Source of the DNA: Christiangramia flava JLT2011 | GTDB lineage: Bacteria > Bacteroidota > Bacteroidia > Flavobacteriales > Flavobacteriaceae | Length of the DNA: 64,000 bases | Direction of reading: 5' to 3' | Assembly (NCBI RefSeq): GCF_001951155.1 | Contig: NZ_CP016359.1 | Location: 1,388,001 to 1,452,000, forward strand | Shown: piece by piece, positions 26,530 through 35,608 of the stretch | How the letters are laid out: each line of letters starts with the position of its first letter | How positions within the stretch are numbered: position 1 is the stretch's first letter | The notes under the pieces: model-generated | The model's database searches: none | The model's input: only the letters and a program-made list of their open reading frames with translations | Told to the model about the DNA's origin: nothing | Made by a program: the position numbers and the translations under genes

Positions 26530-26849
26530 CACCCGTGCTGCTTTTTACCTACGGAACGCTTCAGCAGGAAACTGTTCAACTGGAAGTCTTCGGAAGAAAA
26601 TTAAAGGCTTGGCCGGACGAACTCCACGGATTTGAACGGCGTTTCATCCGTATTCCCGATGAAGAATCTGGCACCGAATACCCCATTCTTTACCAATCTG
26701 AAACAAGCGACTCTATCATCAAAGGCAGCCTTTATGAAATAGAAGAACAGGAATTACTAAAAGCAGACGCTTATGAAGGCGAAAACTATCGCCGCATAAG
26801 GCTTGATTTGAAATCTGGAAAAAGAGCCTGGGTATATATTGGCGTCTAA
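26526..26849 (+). CDS. Gamma-glutamylcyclotransferase (AIG2/GGCT) family protein
   Basis: This 107-residue protein has the family's first motif FTYGTLQQE (residues 7-15), where YGTL forms the substrate pocket, and a downstream acidic motif in DAYEGENYRRI that includes the likely catalytic Glu. Members cyclise gamma-glutamyl amines or amino acids to 5-oxoproline. The start is GTG at 26526, overlapping the previous stop. Its stop overlaps the convergent CBS gene. Confidence 0.85.
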   Translation: MTPVLLFTYGTLQQETVQLEVFGRKLKAWPDELHGFERRFIRIPDEESGTEYPILYQSETSDSIIKGSLYEIEEQELLKADAYEGENYRRIRLDLKSGKRAWVYIGV

Positions 26850-27313
26850 TATTGCCAGTTGTGCGCTTTCAGGGTGAGCGCTGCTCGCATGACATCCCGC
26901 TGACTGATCTGCCCGATGAGTTTTCCGTTTTCAACGATTGGAAATCTTCGGAATTTCATTTCAATGAATTTTTTAGCGGCATCCAGCACGTTCATATTGC
27001 CATCTATGGTTTCCACGCGGCAATTCATGCGTTTGCCAACCGTGAGATCTTCCATAGGCATGTTATAATAGCGACTGTCTGAAACCTGCTTCATGCAGTC
27101 CCCTTCTGAAATGATCCCGATCAATTCATTTTGATCATTGATCACGCAGCCTCCCGAAATGTTATGGCGAATTAGTTTATCCATCACATCCAGGATGTGT
27201 TCATTTTCCGTAAAGGTCACCAGGTTAGAACTCATATAATCTCTTACCAACATCGGCGCTTCGGCGGGTTTCACCGGCTCTGCCCGGCGACCCATAAAAC
27301 TTTTAATTCCCAT
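26846..27313 (-). CDS. CBS domain-pair protein
   Basis: This 155-residue soluble protein consists of two CBS motifs (about 24-83 and 95-150), for example LVTFTENEHILDVMDKLIRHNISGGCVINDQNELIGIISEGDCM. A Bateman module alone usually senses adenine nucleotides or a similar ligand. The second motif ends with FPIVENGKLIGQISQRDVMRAA. It stands alone and converges with the GGCT gene. Its partner is unknown. Confidence 0.9.
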   Translation of the reverse strand: MGIKSFMGRRAEPVKPAEAPMLVRDYMSSNLVTFTENEHILDVMDKLIRHNISGGCVINDQNELIGIISEGDCMKQVSDSRYYNMPMEDLTVGKRMNCRVETIDGNMNVLDAAKKFIEMKFRRFPIVENGKLIGQISQRDVMRAALTLKAHNWQY

Positions 27314-27437
27314 AATTATAACTTTTTGATTGCTAACCTATTAAATATACGAAATTTTGAAAAAATTATGATTTTATTAAATTATTCATCAAAAGCCTAA
27401 AAACTTATTTAACTTTAAATCAGTTCAAAACCCACTG

Positions 27438-29768
27438 ATGAGTAAGAGATTAACCGGCCTTCTGGCCTTTTTACTATTGATCCTGGCTGTTTGGATCAGT
27501 TTTAATTTTGATCAGTCTAATTACCATTCCGGCGAGAGCATGACGGCAACGGCCTTTTCGACTGATAGAGCCCTGAAACATATAGAAAAAATTGGAAGCA
27601 TCCCCCATTATGTAGGCAGTGCTGCACATAGTGAGATGCGAAATTATATCGTAGACCAGCTTCAGGAAATGGGATTGGAAGTCCAAACGCAGGAAGGCTA
27701 TAACCTGGATGCCCGTGGTACGCTGGTGCTGCCTGAAAACATCCTGGCCAGGATCAAAGGTTCCGGCAATGGCAATGCGCTTATTTTGATGACACACTAC
27801 GATAGTGCGCCGCATTCTTCTAATGGAGCCAGTGATGCGGGGAGCGGCGTGGCTACCATTTTGGAAGGGCTACGGGCGTTTCTTGAAAAAGAAACACCGC
27901 ATCAAAACGATATTATCATCCTCTTTACAGATGCTGAAGAGTTAGGTCTCAACGGCGCCGAACTATTTGTAAAAGATCATCCCTGGGCCAGGGATGCTAA
28001 ACTGGCACTGAACTTTGAAGCGCGAGGCAGTGGCGGCAACAGTTTTATGTTGCTGGAAACTAACGGAAGCAATTCCCGGCTAATCAAGGCTTTTAAAGCA
28101 GCAAACCCAAAATTCCCGGTCAGCAACTCGCTGGCCTACAGTATTTATAAAATGCTTCCAAACGATACTGATCTTACGGTTCTGCGAGAAGATGCGAATA
28201 TCAACGGCTATAATTTCGCTTTTATAGATGACCATTTTGATTATCATACCGCGATGGATCTTCCGGCACGACTAGATCGTTCCACGTTGAAACAGCAGGG
28301 TTCTTACCTGATGCCTTTACTGGATTATTTTAAAGATGCTGACCTTGATAAGCTGAACAGTGATCGCGATCTGATCTACTTTAACCTGCCGTTTGGTGAA
28401 TTTGTGACCTATCCATACGACTGGATCATTCCCATGCTCATCGTCGCCATCTCGGCATTTATCCTGCTGCTTATCTACGGAATGCGAAGACAGGCCTTTA
28501 AAATTGGTGATATTTTCTTCGGATTTCTTCCTATGTTGATAAGTCTTATCGCATCGGGTATCGGGGTCTGGTTGTTTTGGAAAGCCTGCCTGTTCCTGTA
28601 TCCGGGATATGATGAAATTCTTCAGGGTTTTCCCTATAATGGTTATAATTACCTGGCTGCCGGCATCCTCCTGGCAATCGGGATCTGCTTCTACGTTTAC
28701 CATCTTTTTAGGAAAAAAAGCGGCGGAAAAAACCTTTTTATCGCCCCCCTGCTATTATGGATCATCGTCTGTGCCCTGCTATCGGTTTATTTAACGGGCG
28801 CATCCTATTTCCTGCTACCGGTATTTTTTGGACTCATCCAGCTATTTGTCATGATCAGGCAGGAAAAACCCAACCGGGCATTGATGGCATTGTTATGCTT
28901 TCCTGCAATCGTCCTGATCGCCCCATTTGTATGGAGCCTTCCGGTGGCACTCGGACTAAAAATGCTTTTTGCTTCCGGAATTTTAGCGGCGCTGCTGTTC
29001 CTGTTGCACATTCCTGTTTTCGGCTATTTTAAAAAACTGAAAACCTTCGGAACGCTTTGCCTCATCGCTTTCGCTGTACTGGTAATCATTGCACATTTTC
29101 GGTCAGGTTTTAATGAGAACCGCCCGAAGCCCAACAGCCTCGTATATGTGCAGGATTTAGATGAAAAAACGGCTAATTTCTATTCTTATGACCATATTTC
29201 AGATGACTGGACGGAAAAAATTTTTGGTGATGACCCGCAGGTACATACGAATCCCGAATCAAATTTCAGCAGTAAATATGGCAACGGATTCACATTTTCA
29301 GCTGAAGCTCCCATGATCGACCTTCCGCAGCCTTCGGTCATCCTTTCAGAAATCGAGAACGATACCGCCAATATTAGTCGGTATTCCATGAAAATCGCAC
29401 CGAACAGGCCGGTCAATCGCATCGAGATCTACGAGTTGAACGACATCAATTTCCAGGATTTCAGCGCCAACGGACTCGCTGCTGGCTCGCTTAAAAAAGC
29501 CGAAGAAACCTACCATGTGCACGGCAAAAGGTGGCAGGAACGCGTGCTCACCTACTATGTAACCAACCGCGATACGTTAAGCCTGGAATTCAGTTTTGAA
29601 AACAGGCCAGATCATAAACCAAAATTCGTAATTTACGAGTCGGCATACGACCTGATAGGAAACAGGGAACTGGGAGTGGAGAAAAGGCCTAAAGGAATGA
29701 TTCCGAAGCCATTTATCCTGAACGATGCCACTATTTTAAAGAAAACTGTAAGTCTGGAAAAAGAATGA
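27438..29768 (+). CDS. M28 family membrane-bound aminopeptidase
   Basis: This 776-residue protein has an N-terminal helix (about 5-22), a periplasmic M28 zinc peptidase domain (about 45-315), a block of about nine transmembrane helices (about 335-560), and a C-terminal extracytoplasmic domain (about 575-776). Metal-site residues include His120 and Asp133, the catalytic Glu167 with ligand Glu168 (FTDAEELG), and the final His in DDHFDYHTAMD. The layout resembles membrane M28 peptidases of the Fxna/ERMP1 type. It overlaps the next gene with ATGA. Confidence 0.9.
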   Translation: MSKRLTGLLAFLLLILAVWISFNFDQSNYHSGESMTATAFSTDRALKHIEKIGSIPHYVGSAAHSEMRNYIVDQLQEMGLEVQTQEGYNLDARGTLVLPENILARIKGSGNGNALILMTHYDSAPHSSNGASDAGSGVATILEGLRAFLEKETPHQNDIIILFTDAEELGLNGAELFVKDHPWARDAKLALNFEARGSGGNSFMLLETNGSNSRLIKAFKAANPKFPVSNSLAYSIYKMLPNDTDLTVLREDANINGYNFAFIDDHFDYHTAMDLPARLDRSTLKQQGSYLMPLLDYFKDADLDKLNSDRDLIYFNLPFGEFVTYPYDWIIPMLIVAISAFILLLIYGMRRQAFKIGDIFFGFLPMLISLIASGIGVWLFWKACLFLYPGYDEILQGFPYNGYNYLAAGILLAIGICFYVYHLFRKKSGGKNLFIAPLLLWIIVCALLSVYLTGASYFLLPVFFGLIQLFVMIRQEKPNRALMALLCFPAIVLIAPFVWSLPVALGLKMLFASGILAALLFLLHIPVFGYFKKLKTFGTLCLIAFAVLVIIAHFRSGFNENRPKPNSLVYVQDLDEKTANFYSYDHISDDWTEKIFGDDPQVHTNPESNFSSKYGNGFTFSAEAPMIDLPQPSVILSEIENDTANISRYSMKIAPNRPVNRIEIYELNDINFQDFSANGLAAGSLKKAEETYHVHGKRWQERVLTYYVTNRDTLSLEFSFENRPDHKPKFVIYESAYDLIGNRELGVEKRPKGMIPKPFILNDATILKKTVSLEKE

Positions 29769-30565
29769 GAATCGCGATACTGGGATGCGGATGGCTGGGA
29801 ATTGAACTCGCTAAAAAATTAAAGAAAGAAAATCACGAAGTTAGGGGCTCGGTGGCCAATATCGAGAATATGGCAAAACTGCGGGAAGCGAAGATCATCC
29901 CCTATAATATTAAGCTTTTTGAAAAAGGCGTTCAGGGTGATATTCGTTCTTTTTTTTCAGGTTGTCACGTGATTATTGTTGCTGTTCCGCCGGGGCTGAG
30001 AAAAAATCCGAAGGTCAATTTTGTAAAAAAGATGCGCAAGGTATTGCCTTATGTGGAAAAAGCCGATCCACAGAAGATCATTTATATCAGTTCCACCGGG
30101 GTTTATAAAGACGAACCCGGTTTCCCGGAATATGATGAAAACGCGTCCACCAATAATTCCAGTGATAAAGCTATCCAGCTGCGCAATGCTGAACTATTGT
30201 TCCTGAATCATAAAAACTGGAATATTTCGGTGGTACGTTTCGGAGGTTTATTTGGAGGCGACAGGCACCCTGTAAAATACCTTGCTGGCAAAAAAGAACT
30301 GAAAAATCCTGATGCTCCGGTGAATCTGGTACATCGTGAAGATTGCATTAATGCGCTGGAAAAACTGATCGGTCTCAAAAAAGATCATTCGGTTTGGAAT
30401 GTCGTCTACCCCGAACATCCTACGCGCCGTGATTATTACCAAAGGGAGGCCAGGGAAAAAGGCTTGGAAATACCGGAATTTCTTGAAAACAAGAAACAGA
30501 AAGGAAAGATCATCAGCTCCAGGAAATTGATCGATTTAGGCTTTAAATTTCAGCATCCTATTTAA
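29765..30565 (+). CDS. Atypical SDR / NAD(P)-dependent epimerase-like protein
   Basis: This 266-residue Rossmann-fold protein has MRIAILGCGWLGIELAKKL (GCGWLG nucleotide motif, residues 7-12), FSGCHVIIVAVPPGLRKNP, and YISSTGVYKDEPG. The classic YxxxK pair is not present in standard form, as in the YeeZ-like group of atypical SDRs. It is coupled to the M28 peptidase by a 4-nt overlap and converges, overlapping 8 nt, with the gene on the other strand. The substrate is unknown. Confidence 0.83.
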   Translation: MRIAILGCGWLGIELAKKLKKENHEVRGSVANIENMAKLREAKIIPYNIKLFEKGVQGDIRSFFSGCHVIIVAVPPGLRKNPKVNFVKKMRKVLPYVEKADPQKIIYISSTGVYKDEPGFPEYDENASTNNSSDKAIQLRNAELLFLNHKNWNISVVRFGGLFGGDRHPVKYLAGKKELKNPDAPVNLVHREDCINALEKLIGLKKDHSVWNVVYPEHPTRRDYYQREAREKGLEIPEFLENKKQKGKIISSRKLIDLGFKFQHPI

Positions 30566-31280
30566 CATAAGCTTCCGCATACGCCGACCAGATCTCGTAC
30601 ATATCTTCGCCTTTGGAACTTTTTCCCGAGTGATGCCATTGCCCGTCTTTCACTTCATAGTGGAATTCCAGCCTGGTTCCTACCCGATTCTTATCCCTGG
30701 AAAACGTATCGATCATTTCCTCATATTTTCCATTTTTTGCAGTATAAGTTCCGGCACCACTACCAAAAAATTCACCGGTTGCTGAATTAAAAGCCACCCA
30801 CTGAAAACGCTCACCTCCTAAAATTTTAATGGTCCTCCTGTCACCCGGGGTCATGGTATTCATTTCTCCATTGCGCTGCCGCCCGGTAATCACCCAGTTT
30901 CCTGAAAGATCATTGGCTGAGCTGGATAGACGTTGCCACACCTCTTCTTCAGCCCCGTGATTGATCCTGATTTGATCTGCTGAAACAAAGCTGAGTTTAG
31001 AATCGAGTGTATCTCCCACAAGTGCGGGTTCGCGGGTGTCAAAATCGATTAATTCCCGATAGTCCCTGGTTTGAAATTCGCCACCTTTAGCCCAAAGGAA
31101 TTCGTTATTGGTCGTATTCTTGGCGGCTTCGGAAAAATAGTTATCCTGATAGATCCTGACAGCCTGCGTATCCTGAACGGGGCTACCATTTCGCTGGGTC
31201 AATATCCAGGAGCCTTCCAAAGTCTGCGCAGAAAGCAATACAGGAAAAAACAGGAATATCGCAATATAGAACTTCTTCAT
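30558..31280 (-). CDS. Exported protein of two lipocalin-like units, unknown function
   Basis: This 240-residue protein has a signal peptide (cleavage near VLLSAQ). The mature part seems to be two related beta-rich units, one starting LEGSWILTQRNGSPVQDTQ and one starting LSGNWVITGRQRNGEMNTM; each has the GxW opening of lipocalin-like calycins. It may bind a small hydrophobic ligand in the periplasm, but no family name can be given firmly. It overlaps the SDR gene by 8 nt at the 3' end. Confidence 0.7.
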   Translation of the reverse strand: MKKFYIAIFLFFPVLLSAQTLEGSWILTQRNGSPVQDTQAVRIYQDNYFSEAAKNTTNNEFLWAKGGEFQTRDYRELIDFDTREPALVGDTLDSKLSFVSADQIRINHGAEEEVWQRLSSSANDLSGNWVITGRQRNGEMNTMTPGDRRTIKILGGERFQWVAFNSATGEFFGSGAGTYTAKNGKYEEMIDTFSRDKNRVGTRLEFHYEVKDGQWHHSGKSSKGEDMYEIWSAYAEAYVK

Positions 31281-31348
31281 AATCGTAAATTTCTGATTAT
31301 GATAAAGTTAAAAATATTACGAAACAGAAAGGTTAAAGCTTTGGTAAG

Positions 31349-32572
31349 TTACTGCTGTTCTTTTCCATATTTATCATATTCCGGATACAGGAAATTATTG
31401 TATGGAAAACGCGTGATATGGATCTGTCGTACCGCTTCGTAAACTTTTCTTCGGAAGTCTTCCATGTTTTCCTTATTGATCGCCGAGATAAACAATACAT
31501 CATCTCCCATCCTGTTCATCCAGGTCTTTTTCCATTCTTTTAGGCTGTAGTGCGCAGAGGTTCGCTCGGTCACCAAGTCGTCATCATCGATCTCTTCCGG
31601 TCTATAGGCGTCAATTTTATTGAAGACCATAAGGGTTGGCTTATCCAGAGTATCGATCTCGCGAAGGATCTGGTTTACCGAATCGATATGTTCTTCGAAA
31701 TTTGGATGAGAAATATCCACGACGTGTAAAAGCAGGTCTGCTTCCCGCACCTCATCCAAGGTCGATTTAAAAGACTCTACCAGCTGGGTTGGCAGTTTTC
31801 TGATGAAACCTACAGTATCTGTCAACAAAAAAGGAAGATTTCGAATCACCACTTTTCGAACGGTAGTGTCCAGTGTGGCGAACAATTTATTTTCAGCAAA
31901 AACTTCGCTTTTACTAATTACGTTCATCAGCGTGGATTTCCCAACGTTGGTATACCCCACTAAAGCGACACGCACGAGCTGGCCGCGATTTCCTCGCTGC
32001 ACTTCCATTTGCCTGTCGATGGTTTCCAATTTCTTCTTCAACAGAGCAATTTTATCCCGAACAATACGACGGTCGGTCTCAATCTCTGTTTCTCCGGGAC
32101 CTCGCATCCCGATACCTCCACGCTGGCGCTCCAGGTGCGTCCACATCCCGGCCAGCCTGGGGAGTAAATATTCATATTGGGCAAGTTCCACCTGTGTTCT
32201 CGCATAACTGGTCTGCGCGCGCTGGGCGAAAATATCCAGAATTAGACCAGTACGGTCAAGAATCTTACATTTCAGGATCTTTTCCACGTTTTTTTGCTGC
32301 GCAGGAGTAAGCTCATCGTCAAAAATTACAGCACCGATCTCATGCTCCTTCACAAATTCACGTACTTCTTCCATCTTTCCCGTACCAATGAAGGTCTTGG
32401 GATTTGGCATATCCATTTTCTGAGAAAACCGTTTCACGACTTCACCGCCTGCGGTGTAGGTTAGAAATTCCAGCTCATCCAGGTATTCTTCCAGTTTATC
32501 GGCGTCCTGTTCACGAGTTACGATCCCTATGAGAACGGTTTTTTCGTATTGTAAATCGGTCTTTTCAATCAT
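31349..32572 (-). CDS. hflX: Ribosome-associated GTPase HflX
   Basis: This 407-residue protein has the HflX N-terminal domain (AYxxG-type nucleotide region, about 5-190, including RERxxGIGMRGPGETEIETDRR-like sequence) followed by a TRAFAC GTPase domain with GYTNVGKST (G1), the DTVGF G3 motif and NKID (G4). HflX rescues or splits stalled 70S ribosomes, notably under heat stress. A -7 element ends only 5 nt before the ATG, so the mRNA may be leaderless. Confidence 0.95.
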   Translation of the reverse strand: MIEKTDLQYEKTVLIGIVTREQDADKLEEYLDELEFLTYTAGGEVVKRFSQKMDMPNPKTFIGTGKMEEVREFVKEHEIGAVIFDDELTPAQQKNVEKILKCKILDRTGLILDIFAQRAQTSYARTQVELAQYEYLLPRLAGMWTHLERQRGGIGMRGPGETEIETDRRIVRDKIALLKKKLETIDRQMEVQRGNRGQLVRVALVGYTNVGKSTLMNVISKSEVFAENKLFATLDTTVRKVVIRNLPFLLTDTVGFIRKLPTQLVESFKSTLDEVREADLLLHVVDISHPNFEEHIDSVNQILREIDTLDKPTLMVFNKIDAYRPEEIDDDDLVTERTSAHYSLKEWKKTWMNRMGDDVLFISAINKENMEDFRRKVYEAVRQIHITRFPYNNFLYPEYDKYGKEQQ

Positions 32573-32577
32573 ACCTG

Positions 32578-32585
32578 CAAAGGTA
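32578..32585 (-). promoter_or_regulatory. -7 promoter element close to the hflX start
   Basis: On the minus strand TACCTTTG matches TAnnTTTG and ends 5 nt before the ATG. The expected transcription start would fall at or next to the A of ATG. The -33 region is weak. Confidence 0.45.
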
Positions 32586-32737
32586 TAGAATCGGCTGGAA
32601 ACTGCTGTAACTTCAACATTTATTTAGGATTTTTTAGCAGTTGATTTTCAGATTGAAAAATTAATTACATTCGTAAGCGTTTTGGACCAGATCGAGCAAA
32701 ATCAATCGATCTCTAAAATTCCGCTAACGCTACTTCC

Positions 32738-33820
32738 ATGAAACAATTTTTTATTTTTTCCTTTCTGATAGTATCCTTTTCAGGACTGAGGGCGCAGAAG
32801 GAATTGCAGGTCACAATTACACCTGATCTGCCACTGAGTACCAATTTTTATATTTCCGAAATAATCGATGCCAGGCCGCTGAAGGAAAATATCGGCGTAG
32901 CTCAACGAGGAATGTTCAACAAACAGGTTTCCGCGCAGTTTTCGGAAGATTTCATTCCACATTTACAGTCTTATTTTAATGGGCTTCTTCCTTCCGAAGC
33001 CTCCAAAACGCCGTTGATACTGAAGGTGCACCAGCTATACATTTCCGAGCGCACCGCAGCGATGTCTGAACTTGGCAGCTGTGACGTAAATCTTGAATTT
33101 TTGAAGGAGGAAAACGGCCGGCAATACTCTTTAGGCCAGTTTTCCAGCAAAGTAGAAAATGGTGGCCTGGATGTAACGGCAGGTCACGATAAACGCATCA
33201 GGCAGGCCATCCAGGAATGCATAGAGCAATTCGCCATGAGTAATTGGGACGATTTAGAAGTTAAAAATGTTTTGGTACAGAACGAGCAGCATTTTCAGCC
33301 ATTGGAAAATTTAAAAAAAGGGCTGTACCATCATTTCGGGGAACTGAAAAGCAACTCCCCAAAAACCGATATTCCGTATTATTCCAAAATGATCTCCCAG
33401 TCTAAAAAAGCACAGCATTATCAGGTTTTTGAAAGCAATAAGAAAAAGCGCATCAAAAATCTTTTTGGATATTCTGATGGCACTCATGTTTACCTGAATG
33501 CCTCGCGATACACACAGGGCGAATATTTCATTCAATCCAAAATGATTGGCAGGTATATTTATTTTGAAGACCAGTATGCCAGTTCTGCCGCGACCGCAGC
33601 CGGTGGACTGGCAGGAACGCTCATATCGATGCGGCACCTCGGAATTATCCTGGATACCCAGACCGGCATTACCACCGTTTTGAACAATCGCAATATGGAG
33701 TTGTTACTGGAGGATTATCCATTTCTGAAAGAAGCATACGCGCAGACCGATAAATCCATTGAGGCAGATCGATCGATGATCGAAAAGATCAACGAACACG
33801 AAAGTTTACGCACCTTATAA
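32738..33820 (+). CDS. Exported protein of unknown function
   Basis: This 360-residue protein has a signal peptide (cleavage near GLRAQ). Residues 25-175 form one domain opening FYISEIIDARPLKENIGV; residues 190-320 form a second, ending in a hydrophobic Ala/Gly segment (SSAATAAGGLAGTLI); a charged tail follows. I do not recognise it. The gene stands alone, starts well behind the divergent hflX, and is followed by a terminator. It is probably periplasmic or surface-attached. Confidence 0.7.
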   Translation: MKQFFIFSFLIVSFSGLRAQKELQVTITPDLPLSTNFYISEIIDARPLKENIGVAQRGMFNKQVSAQFSEDFIPHLQSYFNGLLPSEASKTPLILKVHQLYISERTAAMSELGSCDVNLEFLKEENGRQYSLGQFSSKVENGGLDVTAGHDKRIRQAIQECIEQFAMSNWDDLEVKNVLVQNEQHFQPLENLKKGLYHHFGELKSNSPKTDIPYYSKMISQSKKAQHYQVFESNKKKRIKNLFGYSDGTHVYLNASRYTQGEYFIQSKMIGRYIYFEDQYASSAATAAGGLAGTLISMRHLGIILDTQTGITTVLNNRNMELLLEDYPFLKEAYAQTDKSIEADRSMIEKINEHESLRTL

Positions 33821-33825
33821 AGCTA

Positions 33826-33854
33826 AAAATCCCAGCGAATTGCCGGGATTTTTT
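33826..33854. terminator. Bidirectional terminator
   Basis: AAAATCCC (33826-33833) pairs with GGGATTTT (33845-33852), extended by two GC pairs after an A-C mismatch, with T runs on both strands. It ends the unknown exported gene and the DUF3078/SUF accessory transcript. Confidence 0.82.
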
Positions 33855-33858
33855 ATTT

Positions 33859-34756
33859 CTATAATTTATAGTTGAAACCAACTCCGAATACCTCCCTGAT
33901 CTGGAAAGCGCCTACGGCATTGTCGTCATAAATAGCCTGGAACAATAAGTTTGCAGAAAGAAATTCGTTGATTCCCATTTGCAGGTTCATCAGGTAATCT
34001 ATATCCACATTCCCAGGCTTGTCCAGGTAATTGGAATACAGGTTGATGGAATTCTCCATTCTTACGTTTTCAACAATGTCGAAAGCCGCAAGAGCGGTTA
34101 GCGAGGCACCAAATTCAAAACGCATCCCCTCGCCGGCATCCACACCAAAATAATCACCATCCATATACTCTGGACCTGAAGTAAAGGCTTTGTCTACAAA
34201 AATAAAACGAGCGGTTGCAGGCGCCAGGTTCACCATGAAATCATCTCCTTTTTTCCACATGATACCGGGACCGGTTTGTAAATAGGCCGGTGAAAAGGCA
34301 TGCGTGGTTTCTGTTCTGATCGTTTCGCCTGTTTCGGCATCTTCGGAAAACTCATAACCCTTCGCAAATTGTGTTCTGAAGTTCAAAAACCAGGAATAGT
34401 AAAAATTGCTATTATTGATCTCTTTTTCCAGCTACGGAATTCAGTTCAAAGCGGTCGCTGGTCTTTCTGGCAAAATCATCACCCTTTACCTTGGTAAGAC
34501 CATAGTTCGCCAGGATTTTGTTGTCCCAGGTAAAATCGTCCATCTTATAATTGAAATCGTAGTTCAGGTTCAGGTTCCCGGCAATGCTGGAAGTACCTCC
34601 TCCGGTCCATTCCGCATTAAAGGCAGACTGGTTAAACAATAATTGAATGTTTCCATCGGTTTTCCAGCCGTTCGGGATCGAATCAGTTTCTGTCTCCTGC
34701 GCACTTGCAGTAAGAAAAAGGCCCAAAGTAAGGCCCATCGCTAATAGTTTTTTCAT
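33859..34756 (-). pseudogene. DUF3078 family outer-membrane-type protein, broken by a frameshift
   Basis: The N-terminal part (34756-34412) encodes a signal peptide (LTASAQ) and the DUF3078 opening (GWKTDGNIQLLFNQSAFNAEW), then stops shortly after NSVAGK. The C-terminal part (175 residues visible from 34386 to 33859) continues the same beta-barrel-like protein (FYYSWFLNFRTQFAKGY, to a final GFNYKL) in another frame. Removing one base from the five-T run at 34423-34427 (A on the coding strand) joins the frames as VAGKEINNSNFYYSWFLN. So this is one gene of about 298 residues with a +1 base, either a real mutation or a sequencing error. It overlaps DUF2480 with ATGA. Confidence 0.85.
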
Positions 34757-35271
34757 ATTTGATTTTTTGGTTTTTTGTATAGTGGCACCGATGAACAGGC
34801 CTCCCCGTACATCAAACTTTTTACCACCGGTTGCAATTTGTTAGTGAGCAGTACATACGCGTTCTTCGGAACAGGTTTTCTGGAGCAACCTTTAATAATG
34901 ACCGGCTGATCTTCCAGACCTGAAACGTCCAGCTTATCGATAATTTCAGCATACAACACGGTTTCCAGCATTTCCAGATCACCGATAACCGTCTTTTTTG
35001 CAACACCTTCAAGGTACGTGGAAACCAGCATATACGCCCATGCCGGCACAATAGCATCGGTTGAGCAGTTCAGCGCCACGTAAGCGCCTTTAAAGGTTGC
35101 CCAGTCGTATTCTTTAGCTTGCTGGCGAAACTCTTTTTCCCGCAGTACAAAACCGTCCTGTAACCAGTCACTGATGTCGAAGCTCACGCGCGGTCCTTCC
35201 GGATAGTACTCTTCCAGGTTGAAGGTCACCAGTTTGCTCTGCGCTACTCTGTTTACGATCTCTTCAGCCAT
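34753..35271 (-). CDS. DUF2480 family protein
   Basis: This 172-residue protein (MAEEIVNRVAQSKLVTFNLEEYYPEGPR...) matches the Bacteroidota DUF2480 family, which is commonly found beside SUF Fe-S genes. It has KGCSRKPVPKNAYVLLTNKL near residue 130 with a single Cys. Its function is unknown, but position inside the sufE transcript suggests a part in Fe-S assembly or repair. It overlaps the following DUF3078 gene by 4 nt. Confidence 0.85.
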   Translation of the reverse strand: MAEEIVNRVAQSKLVTFNLEEYYPEGPRVSFDISDWLQDGFVLREKEFRQQAKEYDWATFKGAYVALNCSTDAIVPAWAYMLVSTYLEGVAKKTVIGDLEMLETVLYAEIIDKLDVSGLEDQPVIIKGCSRKPVPKNAYVLLTNKLQPVVKSLMYGEACSSVPLYKKPKNQI

Positions 35272-35283
35272 TTTTTCAGAATT

Positions 35284-35607
35284 TTATAAAAGTCCGAGTT
35301 CCAGTTTCGCTCCTTCGCTCATCAAATCCTGGCTCCATGGCGGGTCAAAAGTGATCTCCACCTCGCAATCGTTCACCATATCCAGTGATTTCACTTTTTC
35401 TTCCACTTCCTGCGGAAGCGTTTCCGCTACCGGGCAATTAGGAGTCGTTAAGGTCATCAGGATCTTTACATCATGATCAGTGCTGACCATCACATCGTAA
35501 ATGAGGCCCAGCTCGTAGATATCTACAGGAATTTCAGGATCATAAATGGTCTTTAAAACCTTTACGATCTTCTCCCCGAGTTCCTGTGTGTTTATTTCGT
35601 CTTCCAT
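35284..35607 (-). CDS. sufT: SUF-associated DUF59 (MIP18/SufT-like) protein
   Basis: This 107-residue protein has one DUF59 domain: LKTIYDPEIPVDIYELGLIYDV followed by the conserved LMTLTTPNCPVAETLP, with the Cys that is thought to be important in the family, and FDPPWSQDLMSEGAK. Relatives help mature Fe-S proteins downstream of the SufBCD scaffold. It lies 1 nt downstream of sufE on the same strand. The symbol is given by family and context. Confidence 0.87.
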   Translation of the reverse strand: MEDEINTQELGEKIVKVLKTIYDPEIPVDIYELGLIYDVMVSTDHDVKILMTLTTPNCPVAETLPQEVEEKVKSLDMVNDCEVEITFDPPWSQDLMSEGAKLELGLL

Positions 35608-35608
35608 C

